The notes: generated by a model from the sequence alone, not told the origin. A DNA stretch of 64,000 nucleotides from Winogradskyella psychrotolerans RS-3 (GCF_000427335.1 NZ_ATMR01000097.1:62001-126000); one strand, 5' to 3'; counted from the stretch's first letter, positions 20,559 to 30,434 are shown. Numbers and translations: made by a program.

Positions 20559-21429
20559 TTTCAAGTTGATGCTTGTAAGAATCTATATTCTCTTTCTGAC
20601 TCTCAGGTAATTCTGGCTCCTTAATATCTGTATATTCCTTAAGTGTATCGTAAAGTATTTTTGCTACAATATATCTCGCCGTTGGCTTGTCGTCTGCAGG
20701 AAGATTATACCAAGGTGCATGAGGCTTAGACGTTTTATTAATCGCGTCTTCATAACATGTTTGATAATTATCCCAATGCTCACGCTCATCTAGATCGTCT
20801 GGTGAGAATTTCCAATTTTTATTAGGCTTATTTAAACGTCTTAGTAATCTATTCTTTTGTTCTTCTTTTGAAAGATTCAGAAAGAATTTAAAAATGATTG
20901 TGCCGTTATCTGCAATATGCTTTTCAAAGTTATTAATTTGATTGAATCGTTTGTCCCAAAAAGTATCATCAACATCATCTAGCGATGTTACGTTTGGAAT
21001 ATTCTCATACATTAGATATTCAGGATGTACCCTTGTAACCAATACATTTTCGTAATGTGTTCTATTAAAAATACCAAACTTCCCTCTTGCAGGTAAAGCT
21101 CTAACATGTCGCCAAAGATAATCGTGTTTTAATTCTAAATCTGTTGGTTTCTTGAAGCTATGCGCTATAATTCCCCTAACATTAAATTCTTTAAAAACTT
21201 CACGAATCAAACTATCTTTACCAGCCGTATCCATGCCTTGAATACAAAAAAGCACCGAATATTTTCCATGCGCATACATTCGATTTTGGATGTCTGCTAA
21301 ATCGCGACTGACTTTTCTTAATTCTTTTTCTATCTTCTTTTCACTTGCATCTAAATCGAACTTTGTTGGCAAATCTTTAATATTGATTTGAGCTGAAATT
21401 TCGAAATCGTCTATCTTGATATCTTTCAT
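20551..21429 (-). CDS. PPK2 family polyphosphate kinase
   Basis: Cytoplasmic enzyme that transfers phosphate between polyphosphate and nucleotides. 292 residues. Walker A GMDTAGKDS (about residues 64-72), the second motif GKFGIFNRTHYENVLVTRVH, and the arginine-rich lid (KNRLLRRLNKPNKNWKFSP) are typical of PPK2. N-terminal helices precede the P-loop as in single-domain class I/III members; whether it prefers ADP, GDP or AMP cannot be told. It lies 12 bp downstream of the sigma-54 activator gene and probably shares its transcript. Confidence 0.93.
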   Translation of the reverse strand: MKDIKIDDFEISAQINIKDLPTKFDLDASEKKIEKELRKVSRDLADIQNRMYAHGKYSVLFCIQGMDTAGKDSLIREVFKEFNVRGIIAHSFKKPTDLELKHDYLWRHVRALPARGKFGIFNRTHYENVLVTRVHPEYLMYENIPNVTSLDDVDDTFWDKRFNQINNFEKHIADNGTIIFKFFLNLSKEEQKNRLLRRLNKPNKNWKFSPDDLDEREHWDNYQTCYEDAINKTSKPHAPWYNLPADDKPTARYIVAKILYDTLKEYTDIKEPELPESQKENIDSYKHQLENE

Positions 21430-21441
21430 AATAACTAGGTT

Positions 21442-22603
21442 TTATTTTGAAGCAAAAGCTTTGACATCACTTTCACTTACTTCAGTTCCACCTAAAATAA
21501 TAAGGCGTTCTACCACATTACGTAATTCACGTATGTTACCTGTCCAATCATAATTCTGAAGTAACTTAATAGCTTTATCTGCAAATGACTTTTTAGCCGT
21601 TCCGTGCTCATTAGAAATCTTTTCAGAAAAATAATTAATCAAAAGAGGAATATCTACTCGTCTATCATTTAAAGAAGGTACTTCAATTAAAATTACCGCT
21701 AATCTGTGATATAAATCTTCTCTAAAGTTACCCTCTTCAATTTCTTTTTTAAGATTTTTGTTGGTCGCTGCAATTACTCTAACATTCACTTTTATGTCCT
21801 TATCGCTCCCTACACGTTGAATGCGACTTTCTTGTAAGGCACGTAAAACTTTGGCTTGCGCAGATAAACTCATATCTCCAATTTCATCTAAAAATATGGT
21901 ACCTCCATTAGCCGCTTCAAACTTACCCGCTCTATCTTTTGCCGCCGATGTAAAAGCCCCTTTTACATGTCCAAATAATTCGCTTTCAATTAATTCTGAA
22001 GGAATTGCGGCACAATTAACTTCTATCATTGGACCTTTAGAGCGTTCACTTTTTTGGTGTAACCAATGCGCAACAAGTTCTTTACCGGTTCCATTAGGAC
22101 CTGTAATTAATACGCGTGCATCTGTTGGTGCCACTTTATCAATCATGTCTTTAATACGTTCCACTCCATCACTCTCACCAATCATCTCATAGTTTTTGCT
22201 TACTTTTTTCTTAAGCATCTTATTTTCTACAACGAGTTCTTTTCTATCTAAAGCAATACGAACTGTATTTAATAATCGGTTTAAATCTGGCGGTTTAGAA
22301 ATATAATCAAAAGCACCTAAACGCATTGTGTTTACGGCTGTATCTAAATCCCCATGACCAGATATCATTACCATTGGGGTTTCTGGTTTTATTTTTTTAC
22401 GGCTTCTAAGACTTCAACACCATCCATTTTTGGCATTTTAATATCACAAAGCACTAAATCGTAATCGTCCTTTTTATTTTTTCAATTCCAACTAAACCAT
22501 CTTCTGCTTCTTCAACTTGGTAGGTGCTATTTTCTTCTGAAAGTATTTTTACCAATACACGTCGTATTGCTGCTTCATCTTCAATTATTAATATTTTTGG
22601 CAT
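21442..22603 (-). pseudogene. Sigma-54-dependent response regulator, broken by two frameshifts in A/T runs (22392-22398 and 22471-22475)
   Basis: NtrC-type activator of RNA polymerase-sigma54. ATG at 22601-22603 starts a receiver domain (MPKILIIEDEAAIRRVL, then DLVLCDIKMPKMDGVEVL with the phospho-Asp). Two runs are one base short (T5 at 22471-22475 and T7 at 22392-22398 on the plus strand). With both restored the protein has 387 residues. The AAA+ part is intact from 22374: Walker A GPNGTGKE, the sigma-54 contact loop as GAFTSA instead of GAFTGA, Walker B GGTIFLDEIGDM, and sensor RNVVERLIILGG. It ends at VKAFASK without a Fis-type DNA-binding helix-turn-helix. No partner kinase lies adjacent. 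Confidence 0.88.
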
Positions 22604-22702
22604 AATTTTATTTTTTATGTTGAATATGATTTTAACCCTTTAAACTATTACTATAATTCAAACTACATCCTATTTTGAATCGTGTAAAATCATAACCCTA
22701 TT

Positions 22703-23578
22703 TTATTTTTGAATAATATGTATGTCGCGTTGCGGAAACGGAATAGACACATTATGTTCTCTAAAAAGACGATCAATTTCAAACCTAATTTCACTCTTAG
22801 GAAACTGCGCTTTAAAACTATCTGCTAATGTAAACGACACTTTAAAATCTAAAGAACTGTCACCAAAATTAGTAAAAAGGACTCCTGGTTCTGGTTCTGA
22901 AAGTACACTCTTATTTGCACTTGCTGCTTGTAACAACAATTTCTTAACCAACTGTACATCGCTACCATAAGCGACACCAACTTCTACATTTTCTCGAGTT
23001 GTGGTTCCGTTTTGTGTCCAGTTATACAAGCTGTTTTCTAAATACAAGTGATTAGGAATTATTAAAACCTTATTATCAATAGTAACTGCTCTAGTCGTTC
23101 GTAATTTAATTTCATCTACGCGACCGACTTTACCATCTATTTCAATAATATCACCAACATGTACGGATTGATCAATTAGTATAAAAACTCCAGAAATAAT
23201 ATCTTGAAACAAGGTTTGTAATGCTAAACCAATCCCAATTAAAAGTGCTGCTGAAGCTGCAAAAACTGCTGTTACATTTACACCTACGCTGTTCAACGTT
23301 ATTAAGAGTATAATAATATATACAAGCCATCTGAAATAACCATAAACAACACCAAATTTACCCTTGTTCTCTTCAGGCACCTTTCGGGTCATGATTTTTA
23401 AAACTATTCTTAAGGCAATAGTAGTAACAAAAATGACTGTAATGATAATTAGAATATCAAAAATTGAAATACTAATATCTGTACCAAGATTTACGTGTAA
23501 CCCGAGGAAATCCACTATAGTCTGCCAAGCACCACTCTCTGTTATTTTGTCTTCTATCTCACTTAAATCTTGAGCCAT
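22703..23578 (-). CDS. Small-conductance mechanosensitive channel (MscS family)
   Basis: A pressure-release channel of 291 residues. An N-terminal amphipathic start, three membrane segments (DILIIITVIFVTTIALRIVL; FRWLVYIIILLITLNSVGV; the pore helix FAASAALLIGIGLALQ with the Ala/Gly packing typical of MscS TM3), then the beta domain (GDIIEIDGKVGRVDEIKLR) and the C-terminal alpha/beta domain ending in FPQRDIHI. It follows the ABC exporter genes with a 3-bp gap, implying one transcript. Confidence 0.94.
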   Translation of the reverse strand: MAQDLSEIEDKITESGAWQTIVDFLGLHVNLGTDISISIFDILIIITVIFVTTIALRIVLKIMTRKVPEENKGKFGVVYGYFRWLVYIIILLITLNSVGVNVTAVFAASAALLIGIGLALQTLFQDIISGVFILIDQSVHVGDIIEIDGKVGRVDEIKLRTTRAVTIDNKVLIIPNHLYLENSLYNWTQNGTTTRENVEVGVAYGSDVQLVKKLLLQAASANKSVLSEPEPGVLFTNFGDSSLDFKVSFTLADSFKAQFPKSEIRFEIDRLFREHNVSIPFPQRDIHIIQK

Positions 23579-23581
23579 TGT

Positions 23582-24895
23582 TTAATATTTCAACCATTTA
23601 AAAAGTTCCTTATATGTTGGTTTTTTGCCATACATTAAAATACCAACACGATATATTTTAGCCGCAAACCATACAGCAAAAATAAATGTTCCTAATAGAA
23701 GTACTAAAGATAAACCTTGCTGCCATAACGGAACACCAAACGGAATACGCATTAACATAACCACAGGAGACGTCAATGGAATAAACGAAAATACCGTCGA
23801 AATAGTACCATGCGGATCTTCAATAACCGTAAATACTCCTACATAAACTGCTAAAATTAAAGGCATAAGAATTGGCAACATAAATTGTTGTGTATCCGTT
23901 TCGTTATCTACTGCCGCACCAATCGCTGCATAAAGCGAACTATAAAGTAAATAGCCTCCAATAAAGAAGAATAAAAACGCTATAATAAGATTAGTCAACG
24001 GTAAGTTACTTATTGCTGTGATTAAGTTCTCGGCCATCGCTTGCGTGCCATCCGCTTGCATAGCTTGGTTCATCATTTCTTGCTGTGGTGTTTGTACTTG
24101 TGTTAAATCGATACCAAAAATGGCAGAAACAATAACCAACAAAACACCTCCCAAAATAACCCAAATTACAAACTGTGTAATACCAGCTAATGACGTCCCT
24201 ATAATTTTCCCCATCATTAATTGAATAGGTTTTACAGATGAAATAATAACTTCGATAATTCTGCTTGTTTTTTCTTCTATAACACTACGCATAATCATGT
24301 TACCATAAATAACAATAAACATAAACAGTAAATAACCAGCTGCTCCACCAAATGCAAGTTTTACAACATTATCTATTTTAGAACTTTTTTCTCCATCAAA
24401 ACTTTCTTGTGCGATTTCGATATCTGTTTGAGATGCCTCAATTTGCGCCAAGGAAACTCCGTCTAATTCAAGTTTCTTTTCTTTTAATCGTTTTTCAATC
24501 TGAAGTTCTAAACCAGAAATGACACTTAAGGATGGTGATTCTTCAGAATAAAATTTCACGTTACCAGAAACATTATCAAGAGAACCGGATTTACCAATAT
24601 ATAATAAACCATAATCTTCTTTTTCTTTCACCAAAGCTATGGCGTCGTCTAGGCTTAATCCGTTTAGATTTGTGTAGGTTGTGAACTCTGTATTTTGAAA
24701 GACTTCTTCTAAGTAACCTGTTTCATCTAAAACAGAAATGGTACGTTCCTTATCGTTATTCAATTGCGATAAATAGGCTACTACTGCAAAAAGCGCAATC
24801 ATTATTAACGGACTTAAAAACGTCATTACAATAAATGATTTATTTTTCACTTTTGTAAAGTACTCACGTCTTATAATTAATGGTAAATGATTCAT
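23582..24895 (-). CDS. ABC-2 type transporter permease (NatB-like)
   Basis: Membrane subunit of an ABC exporter, 437 residues: one N-terminal membrane anchor (SFIVMTFLSPLIMIALFAVVAYL), a ~150-residue periplasmic domain, then five to six C-terminal segments (AAGYLLFMFIVIYGNMIM; ITQFVIWVILGGVLLVIVSA; FIPLTSPVVMLMRIPFGVP). VIEEKTSRIIEVIISSVKP is the conserved coupling segment of this family. It begins on the TAATG overlap with the ATPase gene, so translation is coupled. NatAB relatives export Na+ or drugs; the substrate is unknown. Confidence 0.92.
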   Translation of the reverse strand: MNHLPLIIRREYFTKVKNKSFIVMTFLSPLIMIALFAVVAYLSQLNNDKERTISVLDETGYLEEVFQNTEFTTYTNLNGLSLDDAIALVKEKEDYGLLYIGKSGSLDNVSGNVKFYSEESPSLSVISGLELQIEKRLKEKKLELDGVSLAQIEASQTDIEIAQESFDGEKSSKIDNVVKLAFGGAAGYLLFMFIVIYGNMIMRSVIEEKTSRIIEVIISSVKPIQLMMGKIIGTSLAGITQFVIWVILGGVLLVIVSAIFGIDLTQVQTPQQEMMNQAMQADGTQAMAENLITAISNLPLTNLIIAFLFFFIGGYLLYSSLYAAIGAAVDNETDTQQFMLPILMPLILAVYVGVFTVIEDPHGTISTVFSFIPLTSPVVMLMRIPFGVPLWQQGLSLVLLLGTFIFAVWFAAKIYRVGILMYGKKPTYKELFKWLKY

Positions 24896-25824
24896 TATTG
24901 GTTGTTTTTTACAGTTTGAATAAAAATATCGCTAGCAGAAGGTATCACTTCTACAAAGTGATGCACCTGTGCTTTTGAGGTTAAAAATGACAGTAAATCA
25001 TTAGGTGATGTTTGTCCATTTATTTTAATATTCAACTTAATATCATCATTTAAGTTTCTGAAAGTCGCTGGAAGCACTTCAAATTTATCTTGAATTTCAG
25101 AAATCACTTTTTCTCGATCTAAGGATTCTAGTCCAACTTCAAATGTGTTCGTTTTATATTGACGTTTTATATCGTTTAATTTTCCGTCTAAGACTTTATT
25201 CGATTTATGAATTAAGGCGATATGGTCGCATAACTCCTCAACAGATTCCATTCGGTGTGTTGAAAAAATCACCGTAGCTCCTTCGTCTCTTAACTGTAAA
25301 ATTTCATCTTTAATTAAATTAGCATTAATGGGATCGAAACCAGAAAAAGGTTCATCAAAAATCAACAATTTAGGCTGATGAAGAACGGTTACAATAAATT
25401 GTATTTTTTGAGCTTGACCTTTACTTAATTCTTGGATTTTCTTATTCCACCAATCTCCAATCTCTAATTTATCGAACCAATATTTTAATCTTGCTTTCGC
25501 TTCAGTTTTCGTTAATCCTTTTAACTGTGCTAAATACAAACATTGCTCACCTACTTTCATGGATTTATACAATCCGCGCTCTTCTGGCAGATAACCGATA
25601 TCCCTAACATGCTCTGGCTTTAATGGCTGACCATCTAATAGCACAGAACCTTCATCTGGCATGGTAATTTGATTTATAATACGGATTAAGGTGGTTTTCC
25701 CTGCTCCATTTGGGCCAAGTAAGCCAAATATGCTACCTTTTGGCACAGCAATAGATACTTGATTTAGTGCTTTAAAATCTCCGAAATTTTTTGAGACGGA
25801 ATTAGCAACTAATAAGTCGTTCAT
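24895..25824 (-). CDS. ABC transporter ATP-binding protein (NatA-like)
   Basis: ATPase partner of the downstream permease, 309 residues. Walker A GLLGPNGAGKTTL (residues ~34-46), signature LSKGQAQKIQF, Walker B LLIFDEPFSGFDP and the switch His in IFSTHRMESVEELC are all present. The extra ~90 C-terminal residues match the DUF4162 tail found in NatA-like ATPases. First gene of a minus-strand run ATPase-permease-mscS. Confidence 0.95.
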   Translation of the reverse strand: MNDLLVANSVSKNFGDFKALNQVSIAVPKGSIFGLLGPNGAGKTTLIRIINQITMPDEGSVLLDGQPLKPEHVRDIGYLPEERGLYKSMKVGEQCLYLAQLKGLTKTEAKARLKYWFDKLEIGDWWNKKIQELSKGQAQKIQFIVTVLHQPKLLIFDEPFSGFDPINANLIKDEILQLRDEGATVIFSTHRMESVEELCDHIALIHKSNKVLDGKLNDIKRQYKTNTFEVGLESLDREKVISEIQDKFEVLPATFRNLNDDIKLNIKINGQTSPNDLLSFLTSKAQVHHFVEVIPSASDIFIQTVKNNQ

Positions 25825-26205
25825 ATTAAACTAAATTTTTAAGATGTGGTTATTACGTAAATATATTAAATGTTATAGATTCTAAAATAAGAATATCTTA
25901 CTATTTCGGTAATTATTGAATATTTCTTTAACTAGCTTGAAAAGAGAGCTACAGATTGAGACAAATTTTAATAAATTTAAAGATTTCTAAAGGCATATGA
26001 GACGATGATAATTGCTTTACCAAAAGTATTTTCAATGCGACATACCATCAAAAAAGACTTATTATCAACTCATTAGGATATAAAAAACAAAACCCACCCT
26101 TATGGTTAGACAAGGATGGGAAAAAATTGCTATGAAAAAGAAAAATTACCGCTAATTAGATTAGCGATAAATCAAATATACTAATTTTTATTAAATAGGC
26201 ACCCT
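25825..26205. other. 381-bp intergenic region between dnaJ and the ABC genes
   Basis: Apart from the dnaJ terminator at 26083-26120 nothing is recognised: no open frame of note and no repeat shared with the rest of the window. The upstream control region of the ABC operon must lie here. Confidence 0.5.
26083..26120 (-). terminator. Terminator of the grpE-dnaJ operon
   Basis: Read on the minus strand, CCCATCCTT pairs with AAGGGTGGG (one G-U pair) across a 10-base loop and is followed by TTTTGTTTTTT. Confidence 0.75.
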
Positions 26206-27333
26206 TTATGAAAACATATCTTTTACCTTTTCAAAAAAAGATTTATCCGAGCTTTCTGGTTTAGGTTCAAAATGCTCATCATCCTTCATACTTTCAAAAA
26301 ATGTCTTTTGCTTTTTACTCAAAGTCTTTGGTGTCCAAACGTTTACATGAACCAACAAATCACCTTTACCATAACCATTAATACTAGGAATACCTTTACC
26401 TCGTAATCTTAAAATTTTACCAGATTGTACACCTGGTTCAATTTTTATTCTCACTTTTCCTGTAACGGTATCTATTTCTTTAGAGTTACCTAAAACCGCA
26501 TCTGGCAAACTTACATACATATCATAATGTAAATTATCACCTTCGCGTTTTAAAGTTGGGTGCTCTTCTTCTTGTATTGCGACTAATAAATCACCTGCAA
26601 CACCATTACCTGGTGCATCATTACCTTTTCCTGTAACTTTAAGTTGCATACCATCGACTACACCTGCTGGAATTTTAACAGTAACGGTTTCATCAGAAAC
26701 TTTTAAACCATGTGCATCTGCATCTGCTGGTTTTTTGTCAATAGTTTGTCCTGCGCCACCACAAGTTGGACACGCTGAAGCCGTTTGCATTCTACCTAAA
26801 ATAGTGTTGGTAACTCTAGTGACTTGACCAGCACCATTACATGTACCACATGTTTTGTATGTTGTACCTGGCGCTTGTATTTTACGCTTTACTTTAATCT
26901 TCTTTTCAACTCCATTAGCCACATCTTCTAGTGATAAAGTCACACGAATACGCAAATTGCTTCCTTTAACAACACGTTGCCTTCCGCCGCCACCAAAGCC
27001 ACTGAATCCGCCTCCACCTCCGAAGCCTCCGCCGCCAAAGATATCGCCAAATTGACTGAAGATGTCGTCCATATTCATGCCACCTCCGCCAAAGCCTCCG
27101 CCTCCGCTGCCATCAAAGGCTTGGTGACCAAATTGGTCGTAACGTGCTTTTTTGTCAGCATTACTTAAAACCTCATATGCTTCTGCAGCTTTTTTAAACT
27201 TCTCTTCGGCTTCAGTATCATCTGGGTTTTTATCTGGATGATATTTTAATGCCATTTTACGATAAGCTTTTTTTACTTCAGCTTCAGTTGCTCCTTTACT
27301 TATTCCTAATATGTCGTAATAATCTTCTTTCAT
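26206..27333 (-). CDS. dnaJ: Chaperone protein DnaJ
   Basis: Hsp40 co-chaperone of DnaK. The ATG at 27333 is used ([12 protein letters not shown]); a TTG one codon upstream is less likely. 375 residues: J domain with the HPD motif ([11 protein letters not shown]), a Gly/Phe-rich linker (about residues 75-115, [14 protein letters not shown]), a cysteine-rich region with only two CxxCxGxG repeats (CGTCNGAG and CPTCGGAG) instead of four, so one zinc site at most, then the C-terminal substrate-binding domains. The reduced zinc region appears usual for flavobacterial DnaJ. Follows grpE by about 50 bp; dnaK is not here. Confidence 0.97.
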   Translation of the reverse strand: MKEDYYDILGISKGATEAEVKKAYRKMALKYHPDKNPDDTEAEEKFKKAAEAYEVLSNADKKARYDQFGHQAFDGSGGGGFGGGGMNMDDIFSQFGDIFGGGGFGGGGGFSGFGGGGRQRVVKGSNLRIRVTLSLEDVANGVEKKIKVKRKIQAPGTTYKTCGTCNGAGQVTRVTNTILGRMQTASACPTCGGAGQTIDKKPADADAHGLKVSDETVTVKIPAGVVDGMQLKVTGKGNDAPGNGVAGDLLVAIQEEEHPTLKREGDNLHYDMYVSLPDAVLGNSKEIDTVTGKVRIKIEPGVQSGKILRLRGKGIPSINGYGKGDLLVHVNVWTPKTLSKKQKTFFESMKDDEHFEPKPESSDKSFFEKVKDMFS

Positions 27334-27385
27334 CAACTAATTAATTCTTGATTTTCACAGAAATGTGCAAATTCGTATTTCAATA

Positions 27386-27943
27386 TTATTGTCCGATTAC
27401 CACCTTTGGGAAACGAATAACTTTCTCTCCTAATTTATAACCTCGTTCAATAACATCAATGATTTTTCCTTTAAGATCATCAGTCGGTGCCGGAATTTGT
27501 GTTACTGCTTCATGGTTATCTGCATTAAAGACATCACCTTGTCTTACCTCTATTACAGATAAGCCTTTTTGCTCTAATGTATTCTGCAATTTATTATAAA
27601 TTAACAGGACTCCTTTTCTTAACTCTTCTGCTTCTTTGTCATCTTCAATATGTGACAAAGCACGTTCAAAATCATCTAAAATTGGCAACATTGCCACTAC
27701 AACATCTTGACTTGCTGTTTTAAATAATTCGATACGCTCTTTAGTTGTTCGTTTTTTATAGTTTTCAAACTCAGCAAACAAACGCATAAATTTATCTTTC
27801 TCAGCAACCAATTGATCCTGTAACTGTTCTTCTGGAGATTTCAGCTCTTCCTGTTGTGTTTCAACATCGCCTTCTGCTGTACTTGTTGCCTGATCCTCTA
27901 CTTGTGGATCTTCAACCTTATTGTTTTTATCTTTTTTACTCAT
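27386..27943 (-). CDS. grpE: Nucleotide exchange factor GrpE
   Basis: Releases ADP from DnaK. Start placed at 27943 (MSKKDKNNKVEDPQ), 34 bases downstream of a good promoter box; an upstream in-frame start would add eight residues. 185 residues: an acidic, disordered N-terminus, a long coiled-coil (EEQLQDQLVAEKDKFMRLFA, then FENYKKRTTKER), and the C-terminal beta domain with VIEVRQGDVFNADNHEAVTQ and GYKLGEKVIRFPKVVIG. Co-transcribed with dnaJ. Confidence 0.96.
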   Translation of the reverse strand: MSKKDKNNKVEDPQVEDQATSTAEGDVETQQEELKSPEEQLQDQLVAEKDKFMRLFAEFENYKKRTTKERIELFKTASQDVVVAMLPILDDFERALSHIEDDKEAEELRKGVLLIYNKLQNTLEQKGLSVIEVRQGDVFNADNHEAVTQIPAPTDDLKGKIIDVIERGYKLGEKVIRFPKVVIGQ

Positions 27944-27976
27944 TTTGAGTTCTTTTTTTGCTTTCAATTAGATTGG

Positions 27977-28008
27977 CAAAAGTACTGCCATTATTACGAA
28001 AATGTCAA
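27977..28008 (-). promoter_or_regulatory. grpE-dnaJ promoter
   Basis: On the minus strand TTGACA begins at 28008, and TACTTTTG (27977-27984) follows TTG after 21 bases. This is the clearest TTG/TAnnTTTG promoter in the window. No CIRCE-like repeat is visible near it. Confidence 0.65.
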
Positions 28009-28053
28009 AATGTCATTAACATTTTTTTATCATACTTTAAAGGCAGTATTTCA

Positions 28054-28061
28054 TATCTTTG
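28054..28061 (+). promoter_or_regulatory. TATCTTTG box of the YceI lipoprotein gene
   Basis: TATCTTTG lies 30 bases before ATG 28092; no clear upstream TTG element. It is divergent from the grpE promoter within ~150 bp. Confidence 0.45.
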
Positions 28062-28091
28062 TTTTATCAACTCAAATAAAAAACACTAAAT

Positions 28092-28745
28092 ATGAAATCA
28101 AATTTTTTTAATTTTTTTACGCTAATTGCACTAATTACATTTTCAAGTTGTGGAGACAAAGCCAAAGAAGCCGATACCACAAAGGCTAAAGATGCAGCAG
28201 TTGCTGAATCTAGTTCTGTTAGCTATGCTGTAGATACAGATAAATCTACAATTGAATGGAAAGGTTTTAAACCAACTGGAACTCATAATGGTACAATTGC
28301 CTTAAGTGCTGGTAAATTAAATGTTATTGATGGCGCTGTTAAATACGGGAAATTCATTGTTAACATGAATAGTATTGTGGTTAACGACATTCCTGTTGAA
28401 GAAGAAGAAAATGCAAAACTAACCGGTCATCTTATGAGTGCCGATTTTTTTAATGTTGAATCGCACCCTACCTCAAAATTTGAAGTTACTGGGATGGAAA
28501 CTAAAGAAGGAAAATCTATGCTTTCTGGTAATTTAACGATTAAGGAAACTACAAATAATATCAGTTTTCCTGTAGCAGTTTCTTTAAATGAAGACACCAT
28601 GACATTAACAAGTGAAGCATTTACAATAGACCGTTCTAAATGGAATATTAAATATGGTTCCAAATCATTTTTTGATGACTTAGGGGATAAATTCATTAAC
28701 GATGATATTGAATTGAAAATTACCTTAACAGCAAACAAAGCATAA
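28092..28745 (+). CDS. YceI family lipoprotein
   Basis: 217 residues. Lipoprotein signal peptide with lipobox FSSC (Cys ~20) followed by an Ala/Lys-rich linker, then a YceI-type lipocalin-like barrel: YAVDTDKSTIEWKGFKPTG, FIVNMNSIVVNDIP, LTGHLMSADFFNVESHPTS, FTIDRSKWNIKYGSKSF. YceI proteins bind isoprenoid or amphiphilic ligands in the periplasm. The start is set by the signal peptide. A terminator follows immediately. Confidence 0.93.
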   Translation: MKSNFFNFFTLIALITFSSCGDKAKEADTTKAKDAAVAESSSVSYAVDTDKSTIEWKGFKPTGTHNGTIALSAGKLNVIDGAVKYGKFIVNMNSIVVNDIPVEEEENAKLTGHLMSADFFNVESHPTSKFEVTGMETKEGKSMLSGNLTIKETTNNISFPVAVSLNEDTMTLTSEAFTIDRSKWNIKYGSKSFFDDLGDKFINDDIELKITLTANKA

Positions 28746-28769
28746 AATAAATTTATTTTATTATGAAGA

Positions 28770-28797
28770 GCAGTCATTTTAGTGGCTGCTTTTTTTT
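28770..28797 (+). terminator. Terminator of the YceI gene
   Basis: GCAGTCA (28770-28776) pairs with TGGCTGC (28783-28789) with one G-U pair, followed by eight T. Confidence 0.75.
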
Positions 28798-29058
28798 GCT
28801 TGACAGTGAAATAATTTTAAAATAGGACACGCTGATATTTTCACCATTCAACTCAAAATTGACTGATATAAACTAAAAAATCCCCGTAATGGGGATTCTT
28901 AGTTAAAGTTGACATTTATAATTCCCTAAAACTAGTAGTGGCCAACTCATAACATTAATAAATAATTATTGCTATATAGAAAGCTCCCGAAAAACAAGAA
29001 GCATTTCACAATAACAAGTTTTAGTTAATAGCATTGTAAACTTACAAAACACTAGTAA

Positions 29059-29094
29059 AACTAAAAATACCCAATAAGTGGTATTTTTTAGTTT
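29059..29094. terminator. Hairpin downstream of the DUF5723 gene
   Basis: AACTAAAAATACC and GGTATTTTTTAGTT are nearly fully complementary around an 8-base loop. On the minus strand it ends the DUF5723 gene 18 bases after its stop and is followed by a T-rich stretch. Its central part resembles the repeat at 33184-33201. Confidence 0.55.
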
Positions 29095-29111
29095 ATTTAT
29101 GTCATCAAATA

Positions 29112-30434
29112 CTATCTATATAACGGAATCTTTAGTCCCACATAAACATCTGTAGTCTTAGAACTATCAGATAAAAGATTTGTAAAAACAGATCCAGAAC
29201 CTACGGTTAATGGCCCTAAACGAATACCTCCACCAAAAGACACATCGTCATATTGCCTGTAGCTAAGTGGAGCATAAAAGCTAAACCATTTAGTTTCTAA
29301 TCTTGGGGCCACAGTTACGGTATTTAGAGCTGAAGTACTTAATTCTGATCCTTTTTTTACCATAGATAAATCTGCCTGTGCACTCACAAACCATTTTTTT
29401 GTCAATCTATAATCTACAAGTAAATGTAGGGCCGTTGGCAATTTTATTTTTGCCGTTTCATCGGTTTCCGTATTTTGATAGTTAGAATCTAAGAAGTCTT
29501 CTGTATCGTCATCAAAGTCATCCGTATTTACAGTAGCATTTAAATCGTAACGAGTAACTGTGGAGTTATCATAATTAATAGCACCAATATCTGTAACAGA
29601 AATACCTATCTTTAATTTATAAGGATCCTTATAAGTCGGCAAATCATCATTCTCACGATCCGTATACCATTGATAAGTAAAACCAAGATCTAAACCAAAA
29701 CCAGAAGTAAGATTGCTAAAATCGATATCATCGTCATCAAAATCTTGACTTGTGCCATAATTTAATTGCCCTTGAGTCGTTAATGTTTCTGTAGATTGAA
29801 CATAGTTTCCTTCTAAACCAGGACTACTCATAAACAAACTACCTGCACCTAAAAGGTATTTTAAGGTCACCCCTCCTTTTAAGACATGGTTGGGTTTCTC
29901 CATAAGTATTCTACCATAAGCGACTCCTACCTCTGCCCAAGAATGTACGGTACCATTTAAGTTTTTAGAATCAAACCTAAAATCATCATCTGAATCAAAG
30001 TCATCTGCAATGGCTTCATAAAGTTCACCATTTATATTGTTAATATTAAAGTTTGCTCTTGCTCTAGTTATAATACCAATACTACTCTTCTTAGTAAGAT
30101 TGAACATAAACGACGGAAGAACGATATCTGCGTTTAAAAAAAAGTTATTGGCGTTACTTGGAAATTTTTTAGTGTCGTCTTCAAAATCAAAACTACCATC
30201 GGAGTTCATAATATCGTTGACATTAATTCCAAAATAATCACTGCCTCCGAAGACACTACCTGATACTAAGTTAACATCAGCTCTAAGGCCAGACCCCACA
30301 ATACTCGATGGGTTATAAATAACACCCTGAATACCGGAATAATTATCGATAGAATGACCAACATAGCTTTGACCAAAGGAGAAATTAAGAATTAAAAGAA
30401 AAAAGGTTAGGTTTAATAGTTTAGTATGTTTCAT
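29112..30434 (-). CDS. DUF5723 family outer-membrane barrel protein
   Basis: 440 residues with signal peptide (LLNLTFFLLILNFSFGQ). Alternating beta-strand pattern with a barrel-type C-terminus ending VGLKIPLYR. The N-terminal YNPSSIVGSGLRADVNLVSG matches DUF5723/PorV-like proteins of Bacteroidota. Predicted extracellular loops are packed with aspartate (DDFDSDDDFRFDS, DFDDDDIDFS, DDFDDDTEDFLDS), unusual in density and possibly Ca2+ binding. Function unknown; it follows the kinase/regulator pair but with a gap of ~170 bp, so probably has its own transcript. Confidence 0.85.
   Translation of the reverse strand: MKHTKLLNLTFFLLILNFSFGQSYVGHSIDNYSGIQGVIYNPSSIVGSGLRADVNLVSGSVFGGSDYFGINVNDIMNSDGSFDFEDDTKKFPSNANNFFLNADIVLPSFMFNLTKKSSIGIITRARANFNINNINGELYEAIADDFDSDDDFRFDSKNLNGTVHSWAEVGVAYGRILMEKPNHVLKGGVTLKYLLGAGSLFMSSPGLEGNYVQSTETLTTQGQLNYGTSQDFDDDDIDFSNLTSGFGLDLGFTYQWYTDRENDDLPTYKDPYKLKIGISVTDIGAINYDNSTVTRYDLNATVNTDDFDDDTEDFLDSNYQNTETDETAKIKLPTALHLLVDYRLTKKWFVSAQADLSMVKKGSELSTSALNTVTVAPRLETKWFSFYAPLSYRQYDDVSFGGGIRLGPLTVGSGSVFTNLLSDSSKTTDVYVGLKIPLYR

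Larger units (their letters stand above)
28746..29111. other. 366-bp intergenic region with three hairpins
   Basis: It holds the YceI terminator (28770-28797), an inverted repeat around ATCCCC/GGGGAT (28879-28897) and another around ATACCC/GTGGTAT (about 29059-29094). No gene is supported. Confidence 0.6.

Noticed and set aside
26206..27333. Loss of two zinc-binding repeats as damage to DnaJ
   Set aside because: The two-repeat form is, to my knowledge, usual in flavobacteria, and the rest of the protein is complete.
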